Part shown: one piece after another, positions 1 through 6,549 of the stretch
Layout of the letters: the number at the start of each line of letters is the position of its first letter
Numbering within the stretch: the first letter of the stretch is position 1
NCBI GenBank assembly: GCA_028065725.1
Contig: JAPTVL010000322.1
Coordinates: 1-11,195, forward strand
Length of the DNA: 11,195 nucleotides
Direction of reading: 5' to 3'
From: Betaproteobacteria bacterium
GTDB lineage: Bacteria; Pseudomonadota; Gammaproteobacteria; Burkholderiales; Rhodocyclaceae
Made by a program: the position numbers and the translations under genes
The notes under the pieces: model-generated
Told to the model about the DNA's origin: nothing
Seen by the model: only the letters and a program-made list of their open reading frames with translations
The model's database searches: none

Positions 1-978
1 GGCTTCGGCTTCTTCGACGAGCCTGACGATCTTGCCGAAGGTGGTGTCCGGCCCGACGCGCGTGACCCGGACTTCAACATAGCCCAGTTCGTTGAAGGTC
101 GCGGCGTAGACCTCGTCCCCCGCCTGTTTCTCCGCCGGCACGCTCTCGCCGGTGATGGAGGCTTGGTTGACCGCGCTACGCCCGCTCACCACGACGCCGT
201 CCGCCGGGATCTGTTCGCCAGGACGGATCGCCACCACGTCGCCCGGCTTGAGCGCCTCGACGGCAACCTCGATCTCGCGCCCGTCGAGCTTGATCCGCGC
301 GGTCTTGGGCGACAGCCGGATCAGCTCCTGGATGGCCTTGCGCGATTTACCCGTCGTGAACTCCTCCAGGTAGTGCGCGATGTTCATGAAGAACACGATG
401 AGCATCGCGGCGGTGTACTGGCCGAGGGCAGCGGCGCCGAGGATGCCCACGCTCATCATCATGTCGACGTTGATCTGCCTATGGATCAGCCCGAGGGCTG
501 CGCGCTTGAAGATGGGGTAGCCGCCCAGGGCAATGGTGGCAAGCAACACCGGCATCGGGATGCGTTCCTTAGCCACCTCGAACCAACCGAGGAATTCGCC
601 GCCGATCTCAAGCAGCGCGATCAGCGCCACGACCGCCACGAATGCAAAGCGCACCGTGTCCGGGCTGAACACGCGAGGCGAACTAAGTGTCCGAGCCACC
701 AGTGCCCCGACCGGATGAACCTTGTAACCGAGCGCTGCAATGCTCTGGGCCACTTCCTCGGCGCTCACGCGACGGGGATCGAAGTCCACCTGCACCTTCT
801 CGGCTGCCGTCAGGATGCGGTATTGCCGCACGCCGGGCCGGTGGGCCAGCGCCTTTTCCACCGCGACAGCGCACTCGGTGCAGCACAGGCCATCCACCCG
901 GAGATCGACCGTGGTCTTCTCGACATTGGCTCGGCGGCTGTCCTGCGATGTTCCGGATTCCACCTGCTGATCTCTCAT
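1..978 (-). CDS. P1B-type heavy-metal-translocating ATPase, N-terminal part (cut by window edge)
   Basis: The protein is an inner-membrane pump that uses ATP to export soft metal ions. The first 326 residues are visible and the frame stays open to base 1, so the phosphorylation and ATP-binding domains lie outside the window. Residues 24-90 form an HMA metal-binding domain whose loop is GLCCTEC (Cys32, Cys33, Cys36), an unusual CCxxC variant. At least four hydrophobic segments follow, near residues 110-131, 143-158, 174-188 and 190-203. The actuator domain carries SITGES with TGE at 276-278. The start ATG lies 11 bases after the stop of the CadC-like repressor on the same strand and has no strong ribosome site, so translational coupling is likely. 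The repressor context favours Zn/Cd/Pb/Co over Cu, but this is inference because the CPx motif is not in view. Confidence 0.93.
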   Translation of the reverse strand, partial: MRDQQVESGTSQDSRRANVEKTTVDLRVDGLCCTECAVAVEKALAHRPGVRQYRILTAAEKVQVDFDPRRVSAEEVAQSIAALGYKVHPVGALVARTLSSPRVFSPDTVRFAFVAVVALIALLEIGGEFLGWFEVAKERIPMPVLLATIALGGYPIFKRAALGLIHRQINVDMMMSVGILGAAALGQYTAAMLIVFFMNIAHYLEEFTTGKSRKAIQELIRLSPKTARIKLDGREIEVAVEALKPGDVVAIRPGEQIPADGVVVSGRSAVNQASITGESVPAEKQAGDEVYAATFNELGYVEVRVTRVGPDTTFGKIVRLVEEAEA

Positions 979-989
979 TGAGATGGCGC

Positions 990-1373
990 TCAGGCCAAGC
1001 GTTCTTCCAGCAAACGCATTTCACCCTTGAGCGCCGTCAGCAGTCCGGCGACTTGCAGCCGGTAATAGACCATCTTGCCGTCGTTGCGCATGGCCAGCCA
1101 TCCTTGGTCGCGCAGCAGTTTCAACTGGTGCGAGGTCGCCGCCACGGTAAGCCCGAGCACGTGCGCCACATCGCACACGCACAGCTCGCCCTGGGTGAGC
1201 GCCAGCAGAATCTTCAACCGCGTCGTGTTGCCGAGCAGCTTGTACAACTCGGCGAGTTGGGGGAGCAGGTGCTCTTCTTTGGCAAGCTGCGCTTTGATGC
1301 GGTCGACCTTCTCCTGCTCGAAGCAGGTGATATTGCACACCGGGCTGGTAATGACTTTTACGGTCGAGTTCAC
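990..1373 (-). CDS. ArsR/SmtB-family metal-responsive repressor, CadC-like
   Basis: This is a cytoplasmic winged-helix repressor that releases DNA when it binds metal. Numbering from the GTG start, it has an N-terminal pair Cys13/Cys17 (CNITC, followed by FEQEKVDRI) and the helix motif ELCVCD with Cys65/Cys67. Together these four cysteines are the alpha-3N site of Staphylococcus CadC, which senses Cd/Pb/Zn. The recognition helix region is TVAATSHQLKLLRDQGW and the wing includes DGKMVYYRL. The start is set at GTG 1373 because AAAGAGG lies 8 bases upstream; a TTG at 1391 would add six residues but has no ribosome site. The gene heads a two-gene unit with the metal ATPase and has its own sigma70-like promoter upstream, so autoregulation is expected. 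Cd/Pb/Zn specificity is inferred from the cysteine set. Confidence 0.93.
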   Translation of the reverse strand: MNSTVKVITSPVCNITCFEQEKVDRIKAQLAKEEHLLPQLAELYKLLGNTTRLKILLALTQGELCVCDVAHVLGLTVAATSHQLKLLRDQGWLAMRNDGKMVYYRLQVAGLLTALKGEMRLLEERLA

Positions 1374-1407
1374 TGGGGAGACCTCTTTCAATTCGACAAT
1401 TGCGATA

Positions 1408-1437
1408 ATGATAAAACGTAATCTCTTATTGGGTCAA
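1408..1437 (-). promoter_or_regulatory. Sigma70-like promoter of the CadC-like repressor and ATPase
   Basis: On the minus strand, TTGACC (1432-1437) and TATCAT (1408-1413) are each 5/6 to consensus and are separated by 18 bases. This places transcription start near 1400, about 27 bases before the GTG start. The stretch between the two boxes is A+T-rich, unlike its surroundings. Weak half-sites ATTACG and CGCAAT flank the -10 region and could be part of a repressor site, but no clean palindrome is present. Confidence 0.6.
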
Positions 1438-1559
1438 TGTCCTGTTCATGAGCCGGTACAGTGCTTCTGAAGCCACGCGCTGTGAGACCAGGAGCCGGTC
1501 TGGTACGTCCGCGCTATTACTTGGCGTGGGTCAGCAGACAATCTCTTTTGCCATCCGAC

Positions 1560-1587
1560 TTGACGCCGATCCTGTTTCGAATAATAT
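1560..1587 (+). promoter_or_regulatory. Possible promoter of the plus-strand arsR-SHOCT-methyltransferase cluster
   Basis: TTGACG (1560-1565) and TAATAT (1582-1587) are separated by 16 bases, in an A+T-rich patch of the 252-base divergent intergenic region (1374-1625). TTTATAT occurs twice just downstream (1598-1604 and 1613-1619), which could serve as operator half-sites. The -10 match is only 4/6, so this is tentative. Nothing else is recognisable between 1438 and 1559. Confidence 0.35.
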
Positions 1588-1625
1588 GAGTGTTGCTTTA
1601 TATGCGTGCTGTTTTATATACAAGA

Positions 1626-1997
1626 ATGAATTTTCCAGAACACGACCAAGAGCAGATCATCCCGGCACTCAAGGTGCTGGGGGAGCCGAATCGCCTGCGC
1701 ATACTGTGCGGGTTGGGCCTCGAATGCCGTCCGGTGACGGACATCATCAATGCGACGGGCCTGGGACAAACCAACGTCTCGTTCCACTTGCGCGTGCTGC
1801 GCGAGGCGGGATTCGTTCGCGCCGAGCGTCGCGGGCCGTTCATCTATTACTGTCTCGCCGACCCCGAACTGCTGCGCATCCTGCACGACCTCAAGCAGTG
1901 GCTGGAGGCGCGCCAGGGATCGGCTTCAAGCGAGGGTCGTCAGAGCCGCGAGCCAGCCAAGCGCCATTCGGCGCTGGCAAGAACCAAGGAGGTGTAG
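1626..1997 (+). CDS. ArsR-family transcriptional regulator without the CVC motif
   Basis: This 123-residue winged-helix DNA-binding protein shows GEPNRLRIL, then the helix-turn-helix region VTDIINATGLGQTNVSFHLR and the wing GPFIYYCLADPELL. Where CadC and ArsR have a Cys-Val-Cys metal site before the conserved Asp, this protein reads Pro-Val-Thr. It therefore either binds its inducer elsewhere (Cys28, Cys34 and Cys76 are available) or does not sense metal. The start is placed at ATG 1626, which gives a normal ArsR N-terminus; an in-frame ATG at 1602 and GTG at 1590 would add 8 or 12 residues. The ribosome site is weak at all of them. The C-terminal 30 residues are charged and probably disordered. 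It is the first gene of the plus-strand run and ends three bases before the next start, so it is probably the run's own regulator. Confidence 0.88.
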   Translation: MNFPEHDQEQIIPALKVLGEPNRLRILCGLGLECRPVTDIINATGLGQTNVSFHLRVLREAGFVRAERRGPFIYYCLADPELLRILHDLKQWLEARQGSASSEGRQSREPAKRHSALARTKEV

Positions 1998-1999
1998 TC

Positions 2000-2260
2000 A
2001 TGTGGCCATATGGACCGTGGGGATGGTTTCCCTTGATGTGGATCTTTCCGCTGATCTTTCTGATTGTGCTCCTGGTCTTCCTCTTCCGTGGCGGGGGCGG
2101 GGGTGGAGGCGGGGGTTGGCCGATGTGCGGCGGGTGGGGGATGCGTGACCGCGGGATGCGTGACAGAGAGGAGAGCGCAAAAGAGATTCTCGACCGGCGC
2201 TACGCCCGTGGGGAAATCAGCCGGGAGGAGTATCAGCAAATGAAGAAGGAACTCGAATGA
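2000..2260 (+). CDS. Small single-pass membrane protein with C-terminal SHOCT domain
   Basis: This 86-residue protein starts with an aromatic-rich segment (MWPYGPWGWF) that leads into one membrane helix at about residues 10-29. A run of nine glycines (31-39) and a Gly/Met/Trp-rich linker follow. The C-terminal SHOCT domain is at about residues 59-85, with the signature DRRYARGEISREEYQQMK. SHOCT modules are short helical pieces found at the end of many unrelated proteins and are thought to mediate oligomerisation; no enzymatic role is known. The start is secure because AAGGAGG lies 8 bases upstream. Its last codon and stop overlap the start of the methyltransferase as ATGA, which indicates translational coupling. 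A second SHOCT membrane protein of the same layout occurs at 9565-9783. Confidence 0.88.
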   Translation: MWPYGPWGWFPLMWIFPLIFLIVLLVFLFRGGGGGGGGGWPMCGGWGMRDRGMRDREESAKEILDRRYARGEISREEYQQMKKELE

Positions 2261-2859
2261 TGATTCAGGAGCGCTTGTTTCCGGCCACGGGGATGCCCGA
2301 CCGGAACTGGTGGCATGCCTTGTGGCCCGACCCCGATGACGTCGTCAGGGCTCTGCCTATCGAGCCAGGAATGACGGTCGTGGACCTGGGCTGCGGCTAC
2401 CGTTATTTCACCGCCGCCATTGCCCGGCAGGTCGGGCCGGGGCGAGTCGTCGGATTCGACCTCGATCCGGAGATGCTGGAGCAGGCGCAAGCGGCGTGCG
2501 AGGGAATGGCGAACTGCGACTGGCTGCATGGCGACGCCATGGAACTGAGCCGCCTGCTTGGCACGCCGGCGGACTATGTCCTGATCGCCAACACCTTCCA
2601 CGGCGTACCGGACAAGACGGCGCTGGCCCGTGAGGTCGCTGCCGCCCTAAAGCCGGGCGGTCGCTTTGCTATCGTCAATTGGCATCCCTTGCCGCGGGAA
2701 GAGACGACCGTCCTGGGCCAGCCGCGCGGGCCGAGTACCGAACTGCGCATGTCGCCGGAACAGACCCGCGCGGTGGTTGAGCCGGCTGGTTTTAAGCTGG
2801 AAACCTTGGTCGAATTGCCTCCCTATCACTACGGGGCAATCTTCATCCGTACCAACTAA
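2257..2859 (+). CDS. Class I SAM-dependent methyltransferase
   Basis: This is a 200-residue cytoplasmic enzyme that would transfer the methyl group of S-adenosylmethionine to an unknown acceptor. Motif I is VVDLGCGYRYFT (41-52) and the acidic end of strand 2 is GFDLDPEML. The motif IV region is DYVLIANTFHGV, and ALKPGGRFAIVNWHP is the usual post-motif region. Motif I departs from the usual GxGxG because the third glycine is Arg49. The conserved cysteine set of the arsenite methyltransferase ArsM is not present, so arsenic methylation is not supported. The gene overlaps the SHOCT gene by 4 bases and lies 12 bases before the AhpD-like gene, so the three are very likely co-translated. Substrate is unknown. 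Confidence 0.9.
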   Translation: MMIQERLFPATGMPDRNWWHALWPDPDDVVRALPIEPGMTVVDLGCGYRYFTAAIARQVGPGRVVGFDLDPEMLEQAQAACEGMANCDWLHGDAMELSRLLGTPADYVLIANTFHGVPDKTALAREVAAALKPGGRFAIVNWHPLPREETTVLGQPRGPSTELRMSPEQTRAVVEPAGFKLETLVELPPYHYGAIFIRTN

Positions 2860-2871
2860 CAGGAGTGAACC

Positions 2872-3150
2872 ATGGCCCACAATCATGACGAAATCATCGA
2901 GCACTACAACCGCTTTCATGCGGCCGTCTACGGCCCGGAGGGCGCATTGGACAGGAAGACCCGCCACCTCATCTGTCTTGGGGTGGCGCTGGGTGCGGGC
3001 TGCGAGTTCTGCACGAAATACGCCCTCGGCGTGCTCAAGGAACTCCAGGCGAGCGATGCGGAGATCGACGAGACGATCAGCGTAGCCATGACCGTGGGCG
3101 CGAGCAACCCGAGGCTGCTGGCCAAGAAAATCCGGGCTGAAAACCCATAG
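2872..3150 (+). CDS. Carboxymuconolactone decarboxylase/AhpD-like CxxC protein
   Basis: This 92-residue all-helical protein has one CMD fold unit: KTRHLICLGVALGAGCEFC, with the redox pair Cys44/Cys47, and then a helix ending in GASNPRLL. In AhpD-type members the CxxC pair is an active-site dithiol that cycles with peroxidases or lipoate, usually with a histidine four residues after the second Cys and an upstream glutamate. Here the position of that histidine is Ala51, so the thiol pair is kept but the standard proton relay looks incomplete. A ribosome site AGGAG precedes the ATG by 7 bases. It sits 12 bases after the methyltransferase in the same unit. A thiol-redox role is inferred; true decarboxylase activity is unlikely. 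Confidence 0.87.
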   Translation: MAHNHDEIIEHYNRFHAAVYGPEGALDRKTRHLICLGVALGAGCEFCTKYALGVLKELQASDAEIDETISVAMTVGASNPRLLAKKIRAENP

Positions 3151-3263
3151 AGCCCGCAGGATCAACTGAATCATTCACCAGGAGACTCAACATAGAACCG
3201 AAAGACCAGGACACCAAGGCAGGCGGCGAATCGCAGCCTGGGCAAAGCGGCGGATTCAATCCG

Positions 3264-3569
3264 ATGGGCATGATGAAAAAGATGATGGAGAAAATGATGT
3301 CCGGCATGATGGTGCCGGAGGACATGCCACGCATGATGGAAACCATGATGGACAGCGTCTTCAAGGAAATGAGGACGGAGGATCGAATGGCCTTCATGCA
3401 GAACATGATGCCGCGCTGCATGTCCATGATATTCTCCGAGCTGGATGCCGAGACACGCCGGACACTGGCCGAGGCCATGCTTCAGCGCATGATGGAGGAG
3501 CTGAAGAGTCAGCGCGACGCCGCCGCTGCTCCGGCTGCTGCGCCTGCCGCCGAGCCCGGCAAGGAGTAA
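3264..3569 (+). CDS. Met-rich small protein of unknown function
   Basis: This is a 101-residue protein in which 24 residues are methionine, mostly as MM pairs spaced 3-4 residues apart between residues 1 and 50 (for example KKMMEKMM, RMMETMM). There is a single cysteine at 52. The tail is an Ala/Pro stretch (86-98). No signal peptide is seen, so it is probably cytoplasmic. Residues 1-80 look amphipathic-helical with methionine on a regular face, which would suit soft-metal binding or helix packing. I do not recognise the family. No good ribosome site lies before ATG 3264. The frame is open further upstream to an ATA at 3192, which has AGGAG 8 bases before it, so the true protein may be 24 residues longer. 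It is the last gene of the plus-strand run. Confidence 0.72.
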   Translation: MGMMKKMMEKMMSGMMVPEDMPRMMETMMDSVFKEMRTEDRMAFMQNMMPRCMSMIFSELDAETRRTLAEAMLQRMMEELKSQRDAAAAPAAAPAAEPGKE

Positions 3570-3595
3570 TTAGCGGGGCACGCAGGTTGCGATAG

Positions 3596-3614
3596 CGCCG
3601 GACTTTTTCCGGCG
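3596..3614. terminator. Hairpin between convergent genes, possible terminator
   Basis: CGCCGGA (3596-3602) and TCCGGCG (3608-3614) form a perfect 7-bp stem around a 5-base loop. It lies in the 81-base gap between the end of the Met-rich gene (plus) and the end of cadA (minus). Neither side has a T tract after the stem, so strong intrinsic termination is not assured. Confidence 0.4.
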
Positions 3615-3650
3615 TCACCGACAGCCCGCCCGCAGCGTCACGGCCGCTGG

Positions 3651-5918
3651 TTAATTTCGCAGCAGCCTCAAGCCGTTGCCAACCACCAGCAGGCTGGCGC
3701 CCACGTCGGCGAACACCGCCATCCACATGGTGCCCACGCCAATCAGGGTGAGTGCCAGAAACACGGCCTTGATGCCCAATGCCAGGGCGATGTTCTGGAC
3801 CAACACCGATCGGGTGGCTTGCGACAGGCGAATGAAGGTCGGTATCTTGCGCAAATCGTCGTCCATCAAGGCCACGTCCGCCGTCTCGATCGCCGTGTCG
3901 GTGCCCATGGCGCCCATGGCAAACCCGATGTGGGCGCGCGCCAGGGCCGGCGCATCGTTGATGCCGTCGCCGACCATGCCCACCGTGCCTTCGGCCTCCA
4001 AAGCCGCGACCGCTTTCAGCTTGTCCTCGGGCAGCAGGTTGCCACGGGCCTGATCGATCCCGACCTGCCCAGCGATGGCCTCGGCGGTATGTGGATTGTC
4101 GCCGGTCAGCATCAGGGTCTTGACCCCGAGCCGGTGCAAATCGGCGATGGCGGCGCGACTGCTGTCCTTCACCGTATCGGCCACGGCAAACAAGGCCAGC
4201 ACTTGCCGATCGTCGCTCAACATGACGACCGTTTTGCCTTGGCGTTCCAGCGCATCAAGGCGCGTTTCCAGATCCGGCGAGCAGAGATTGAGTTCGTGCA
4301 TCAAGCGGTGGTTGCCCAGCGCATGCGCTTGGCCTTCGATCAGCCCGCGCACGCCGCGGCCGGGCAGCGCCTCGAACATTTCGACGTTCGCCCGCACAAT
4401 TCCCTCGGCCTCCGCGGCTTTGGCGACGGCTTGCGACACCGGATGATCCGAGCGCGCGGCCAGGCTCGCGGCCAGCAGCCGGCAGCGTCCGGCGTCCACG
4501 CCGGCACGCAATTCAAACTCGGTCTGTGCCGGCTTGCCATGGGTGACGGTGCCGGTCTTGTCGAGCGCCAGCCAGGCCAATTTGCGGCCTTCCTCCAGAT
4601 AGACACCGCCTTTGACCAGTATCCCATGCCGGGCGGCCGCGGCCAGGCCGCTGACTATCGTCACCGGCGTCGAGATCACCAGTGCGCACGGGCAGCCGAT
4701 CACCAGCAGCACCAAGGCCTTGTAGACCCAGTCGTGCCAGCTCGCCTCCATCAGCAACGGCGGCACAACGGCCACGGCGAGCGCGAGCGCGAACACCATG
4801 GGCGTATAGACGCGGGCGAACTGATCGACGAAGCGTTGTGTCGGCGCCCGGGCCCCTTGCGCTTCCTCGACCGCATGGATGATGCGCGCGAGGGTGGTAT
4901 GGGTCGCCGCTGCCGTGACCCGGTAGTCAAAGGCGCCGGATTCGTTGATGGTTCCCGCGAACACCGCATCGCCCGGGGCCTTTTCCACCGGCAGACTTTC
5001 GCCGGTGATCGGCGCCTGGTTCACGGTCGAACGGCCAAGGGCGACGCTGCCATCGAGCGCGATGCGCTCCCCGGGCCTCACCCGGACCACACTGCCCACC
5101 GCGACGGACTTGGCTTCCATGGCCCGCCAGGATCCATCCGCCTGCTGCACGGTGGCTCTCTCCGGGGCAAGTTGCATCAGCCCCCGGATCGCGTTGCGCG
5201 CACGATCCAGAGACTTGGCTTCGATCAGCTCGGCTACGGTGAACAGCACCATCACCATCGCCGCCTCCGGCCACTGCCCCAGCGCCATGGCACCGGTCAC
5301 GGCGATATTCATCAATGCGTTGATGTTCAGGTTGCCGTTGCGTAGGGCCACCCAACCTTTCTGGTAGGTGGTCCCGCCGCAGGCGGCAATGGCGAGTATG
5401 CCGAGAGCGGCTGCCAGCCAGACTGACCCGCCCAGCCAGCTCACGGCCTCTGAGGCCGCCGCGGCGACGCCCGCCAAGGCCAACGGCCACCAGGGTTTCT
5501 TCCGCTCTTCGACAGCGGCAAGCCGCACACTGGTGCCCGGCAGCTCCGGGTGGAAGCCAAGCGAACGTACGGCCCTCAATATCGTCTCAATCGCATCCGC
5601 TTCATGCACCACCGTCAGCACGCGCTGCATCAGGTTGAACTCCATATTCCTGACCGACGGTATGCCTCCCAGCTTCTTGCGAAGCAAGGCCTCCTCGGTC
5701 GGGCAATCCATCTGCATGATGCGTATGGAAGTTCGGATGCCGTCTGCCACCGCTTCCGGCGCGGCCAGGCCCGCCAAGGCAATCGGGGCCGATACGCAAC
5801 AGGGGCCGTTGGCAGGGTCATGCCCGTGGCCAGGGTCGTGATCGTCGTGGGAATGGTCGGCATGATCGTGCCCATGCAGGGTCTCGTGATCGTGGCTGTG
5901 GCTGCAGCAGTCGGCCAT
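3651..5918 (-). CDS. cadA: Zn/Cd/Pb-exporting P1B-type ATPase, CadA/ZntA/PbrA family
   Basis: A complete 755-residue inner-membrane pump that exports divalent soft metals. The N-terminus is a loose metal-binding region: CysCys at 4-5, a His/Asp-rich stretch (7-33) and CysCys at 40-41. An HMA-like domain follows with MDCPTEEALLRKK, the form seen in ZntA and PbrA. Catalytic motifs are all intact: TGE 305-307, CPC 409-411 in the metal-binding helix, DKTGT with the phosphorylated Asp453, HP at 492-493 and GDGIND at 650-655. Lys717 and Asp738 (FADVGAS) are 21 residues apart, as are the Lys and Asp that mark Zn/Cd/Pb ATPases in ZntA, so copper is excluded. The gene is divergent from the MerR regulator and transcribed from the MerR-type promoter at 5947-5977. 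The ribosome site is poor. Which of Zn, Cd or Pb is preferred cannot be read from the sequence. Confidence 0.97.
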   Translation of the reverse strand: MADCCSHSHDHETLHGHDHADHSHDDHDPGHGHDPANGPCCVSAPIALAGLAAPEAVADGIRTSIRIMQMDCPTEEALLRKKLGGIPSVRNMEFNLMQRVLTVVHEADAIETILRAVRSLGFHPELPGTSVRLAAVEERKKPWWPLALAGVAAAASEAVSWLGGSVWLAAALGILAIAACGGTTYQKGWVALRNGNLNINALMNIAVTGAMALGQWPEAAMVMVLFTVAELIEAKSLDRARNAIRGLMQLAPERATVQQADGSWRAMEAKSVAVGSVVRVRPGERIALDGSVALGRSTVNQAPITGESLPVEKAPGDAVFAGTINESGAFDYRVTAAATHTTLARIIHAVEEAQGARAPTQRFVDQFARVYTPMVFALALAVAVVPPLLMEASWHDWVYKALVLLVIGCPCALVISTPVTIVSGLAAAARHGILVKGGVYLEEGRKLAWLALDKTGTVTHGKPAQTEFELRAGVDAGRCRLLAASLAARSDHPVSQAVAKAAEAEGIVRANVEMFEALPGRGVRGLIEGQAHALGNHRLMHELNLCSPDLETRLDALERQGKTVVMLSDDRQVLALFAVADTVKDSSRAAIADLHRLGVKTLMLTGDNPHTAEAIAGQVGIDQARGNLLPEDKLKAVAALEAEGTVGMVGDGINDAPALARAHIGFAMGAMGTDTAIETADVALMDDDLRKIPTFIRLSQATRSVLVQNIALALGIKAVFLALTLIGVGTMWMAVFADVGASLLVVGNGLRLLRN

Positions 5919-5946
5919 GGTGGATTCAGGGGTAAGTTTGTGGTGT

Positions 5947-5977
5947 AGTAGACACCTTGTAGTGACTACAAGGTCAA
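5947..5977 (-). promoter_or_regulatory. MerR-type promoter and operator of cadA
   Basis: On the minus strand, TTGACC (5972-5977) and TCTACT (5947-5952) are held 19 bases apart, the long spacing that MerR-family activators correct by twisting DNA. The spacer contains a perfect palindrome at 5954-5974: ACCTTGTAGT, one central base, then ACTACAAGGT. The layout matches the PbrR-controlled pbrA promoter. It lies between the divergent cadA and cadR starts, so the regulator probably also represses itself from here. Confidence 0.88.
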
Positions 5978-5996
5978 GTCCCGTGCGGGGTCAGCA

Positions 5997-6428
5997 ATGA
6001 AAATCGGCGAATTGGCAAATACGGCCAAATGCACGACGGAAACCATCCGCTTCTACGAGAAAGCGGGCCTCCTGCCTGCCACGGGGAGAACAGCCGGCAA
6101 CTACCGCCGCTACGACCTCACGCATGTGGAGCGCTTGCGCTTTATCCGCAACTGCCGGGCGCTCGACATGACCCACGACGAGATTCGCGCCCTGTTGGCC
6201 ATGATGGATGCGCCGCCCGAGCACTGCGGCGCCGTCAACGCCCTGCTGGACGAGCACATCGGCCATGTGGACGCGCGGATCGAAGAGCTGTTGCAGCTCA
6301 AGCGGCAATTAAGCGCCCTGCAGCAGCAATGCCAAACCAAGCAAGCCCTCGACAGCTGCGGCATCTTGCGCGGCCTGGCGGCGATGGAGACGGAAGCCGG
6401 CCGCAAGCGGCATACGCACCTGGGGTAA
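5997..6428 (+). CDS. cadR: MerR-family Cd/Pb/Zn-responsive activator, CadR/PbrR type
   Basis: This 143-residue protein has an N-terminal winged-helix DNA-binding domain beginning MKIGELANTAKC and containing ETIRFYEKAGLLP and NYRRYD. A long dimerisation helix and a C-terminal metal site follow. Cys77 (EHCGAVNALLDEHI), Cys112 (QQQCQ) and Cys121 (DSCGILRGL) match the three sensor cysteines of CadR and PbrR; Cys12 matches the N-terminal Cys of PbrR. The C-terminus RKRHTHLG is a short His-containing tail, much reduced compared with CadR of Pseudomonas. The gene starts 23 bases after the operator palindrome and diverges from cadA, which it is expected to activate when Cd, Pb or Zn binds. The sequence does not separate CadR from PbrR with certainty. 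Confidence 0.94.
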   Translation: MKIGELANTAKCTTETIRFYEKAGLLPATGRTAGNYRRYDLTHVERLRFIRNCRALDMTHDEIRALLAMMDAPPEHCGAVNALLDEHIGHVDARIEELLQLKRQLSALQQQCQTKQALDSCGILRGLAAMETEAGRKRHTHLG

Positions 6429-6549
6429 GTCGTTCGTTTTCTGCGGCTTCTGGGCCGGCCGTGCAGGGAGATCGCCCGGTCGGTCGATGATGTGATTTTC
6501 TGCCAAACTCGCGGCAGTCGTCTTCAAGATAGGGGTTTCTGCGGATTTC

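Noticed and set aside
163..981. Open frame of 272 codons on the plus strand
   Set aside because: It is antisense to the left-edge metal ATPase, which has a clear HMA domain and TGE motif on the minus strand.
687..1421. Open frame of 244 codons on the plus strand
   Set aside because: It spans the antisense of the ATPase start and the whole CadC-like gene, and has no recognisable domain.
2257..2859. Arsenite methyltransferase (arsM), suggested by the ArsR neighbour
   Set aside because: The enzyme has only two cysteines, Cys46 inside motif I and others near residues 80-89 without the ArsM pattern, and it is much shorter than ArsM.
3819..5345. Open frame of 508 codons on the plus strand
   Set aside because: It lies entirely opposite cadA, whose catalytic motifs are all intact. 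Its translation is rich in Arg, His, Gly and Gln without a recognisable domain, as expected for a shadow of a G+C-rich gene.
6429..6549. Possible terminator hairpins between the convergent cadR and CcdA-like genes (for example CTGCC at 6500-6504 with GGCAG at 6513-6517)
   Set aside because: The stems are short or need G-U pairs and have no T tract on either strand, so I cannot support a terminator call.
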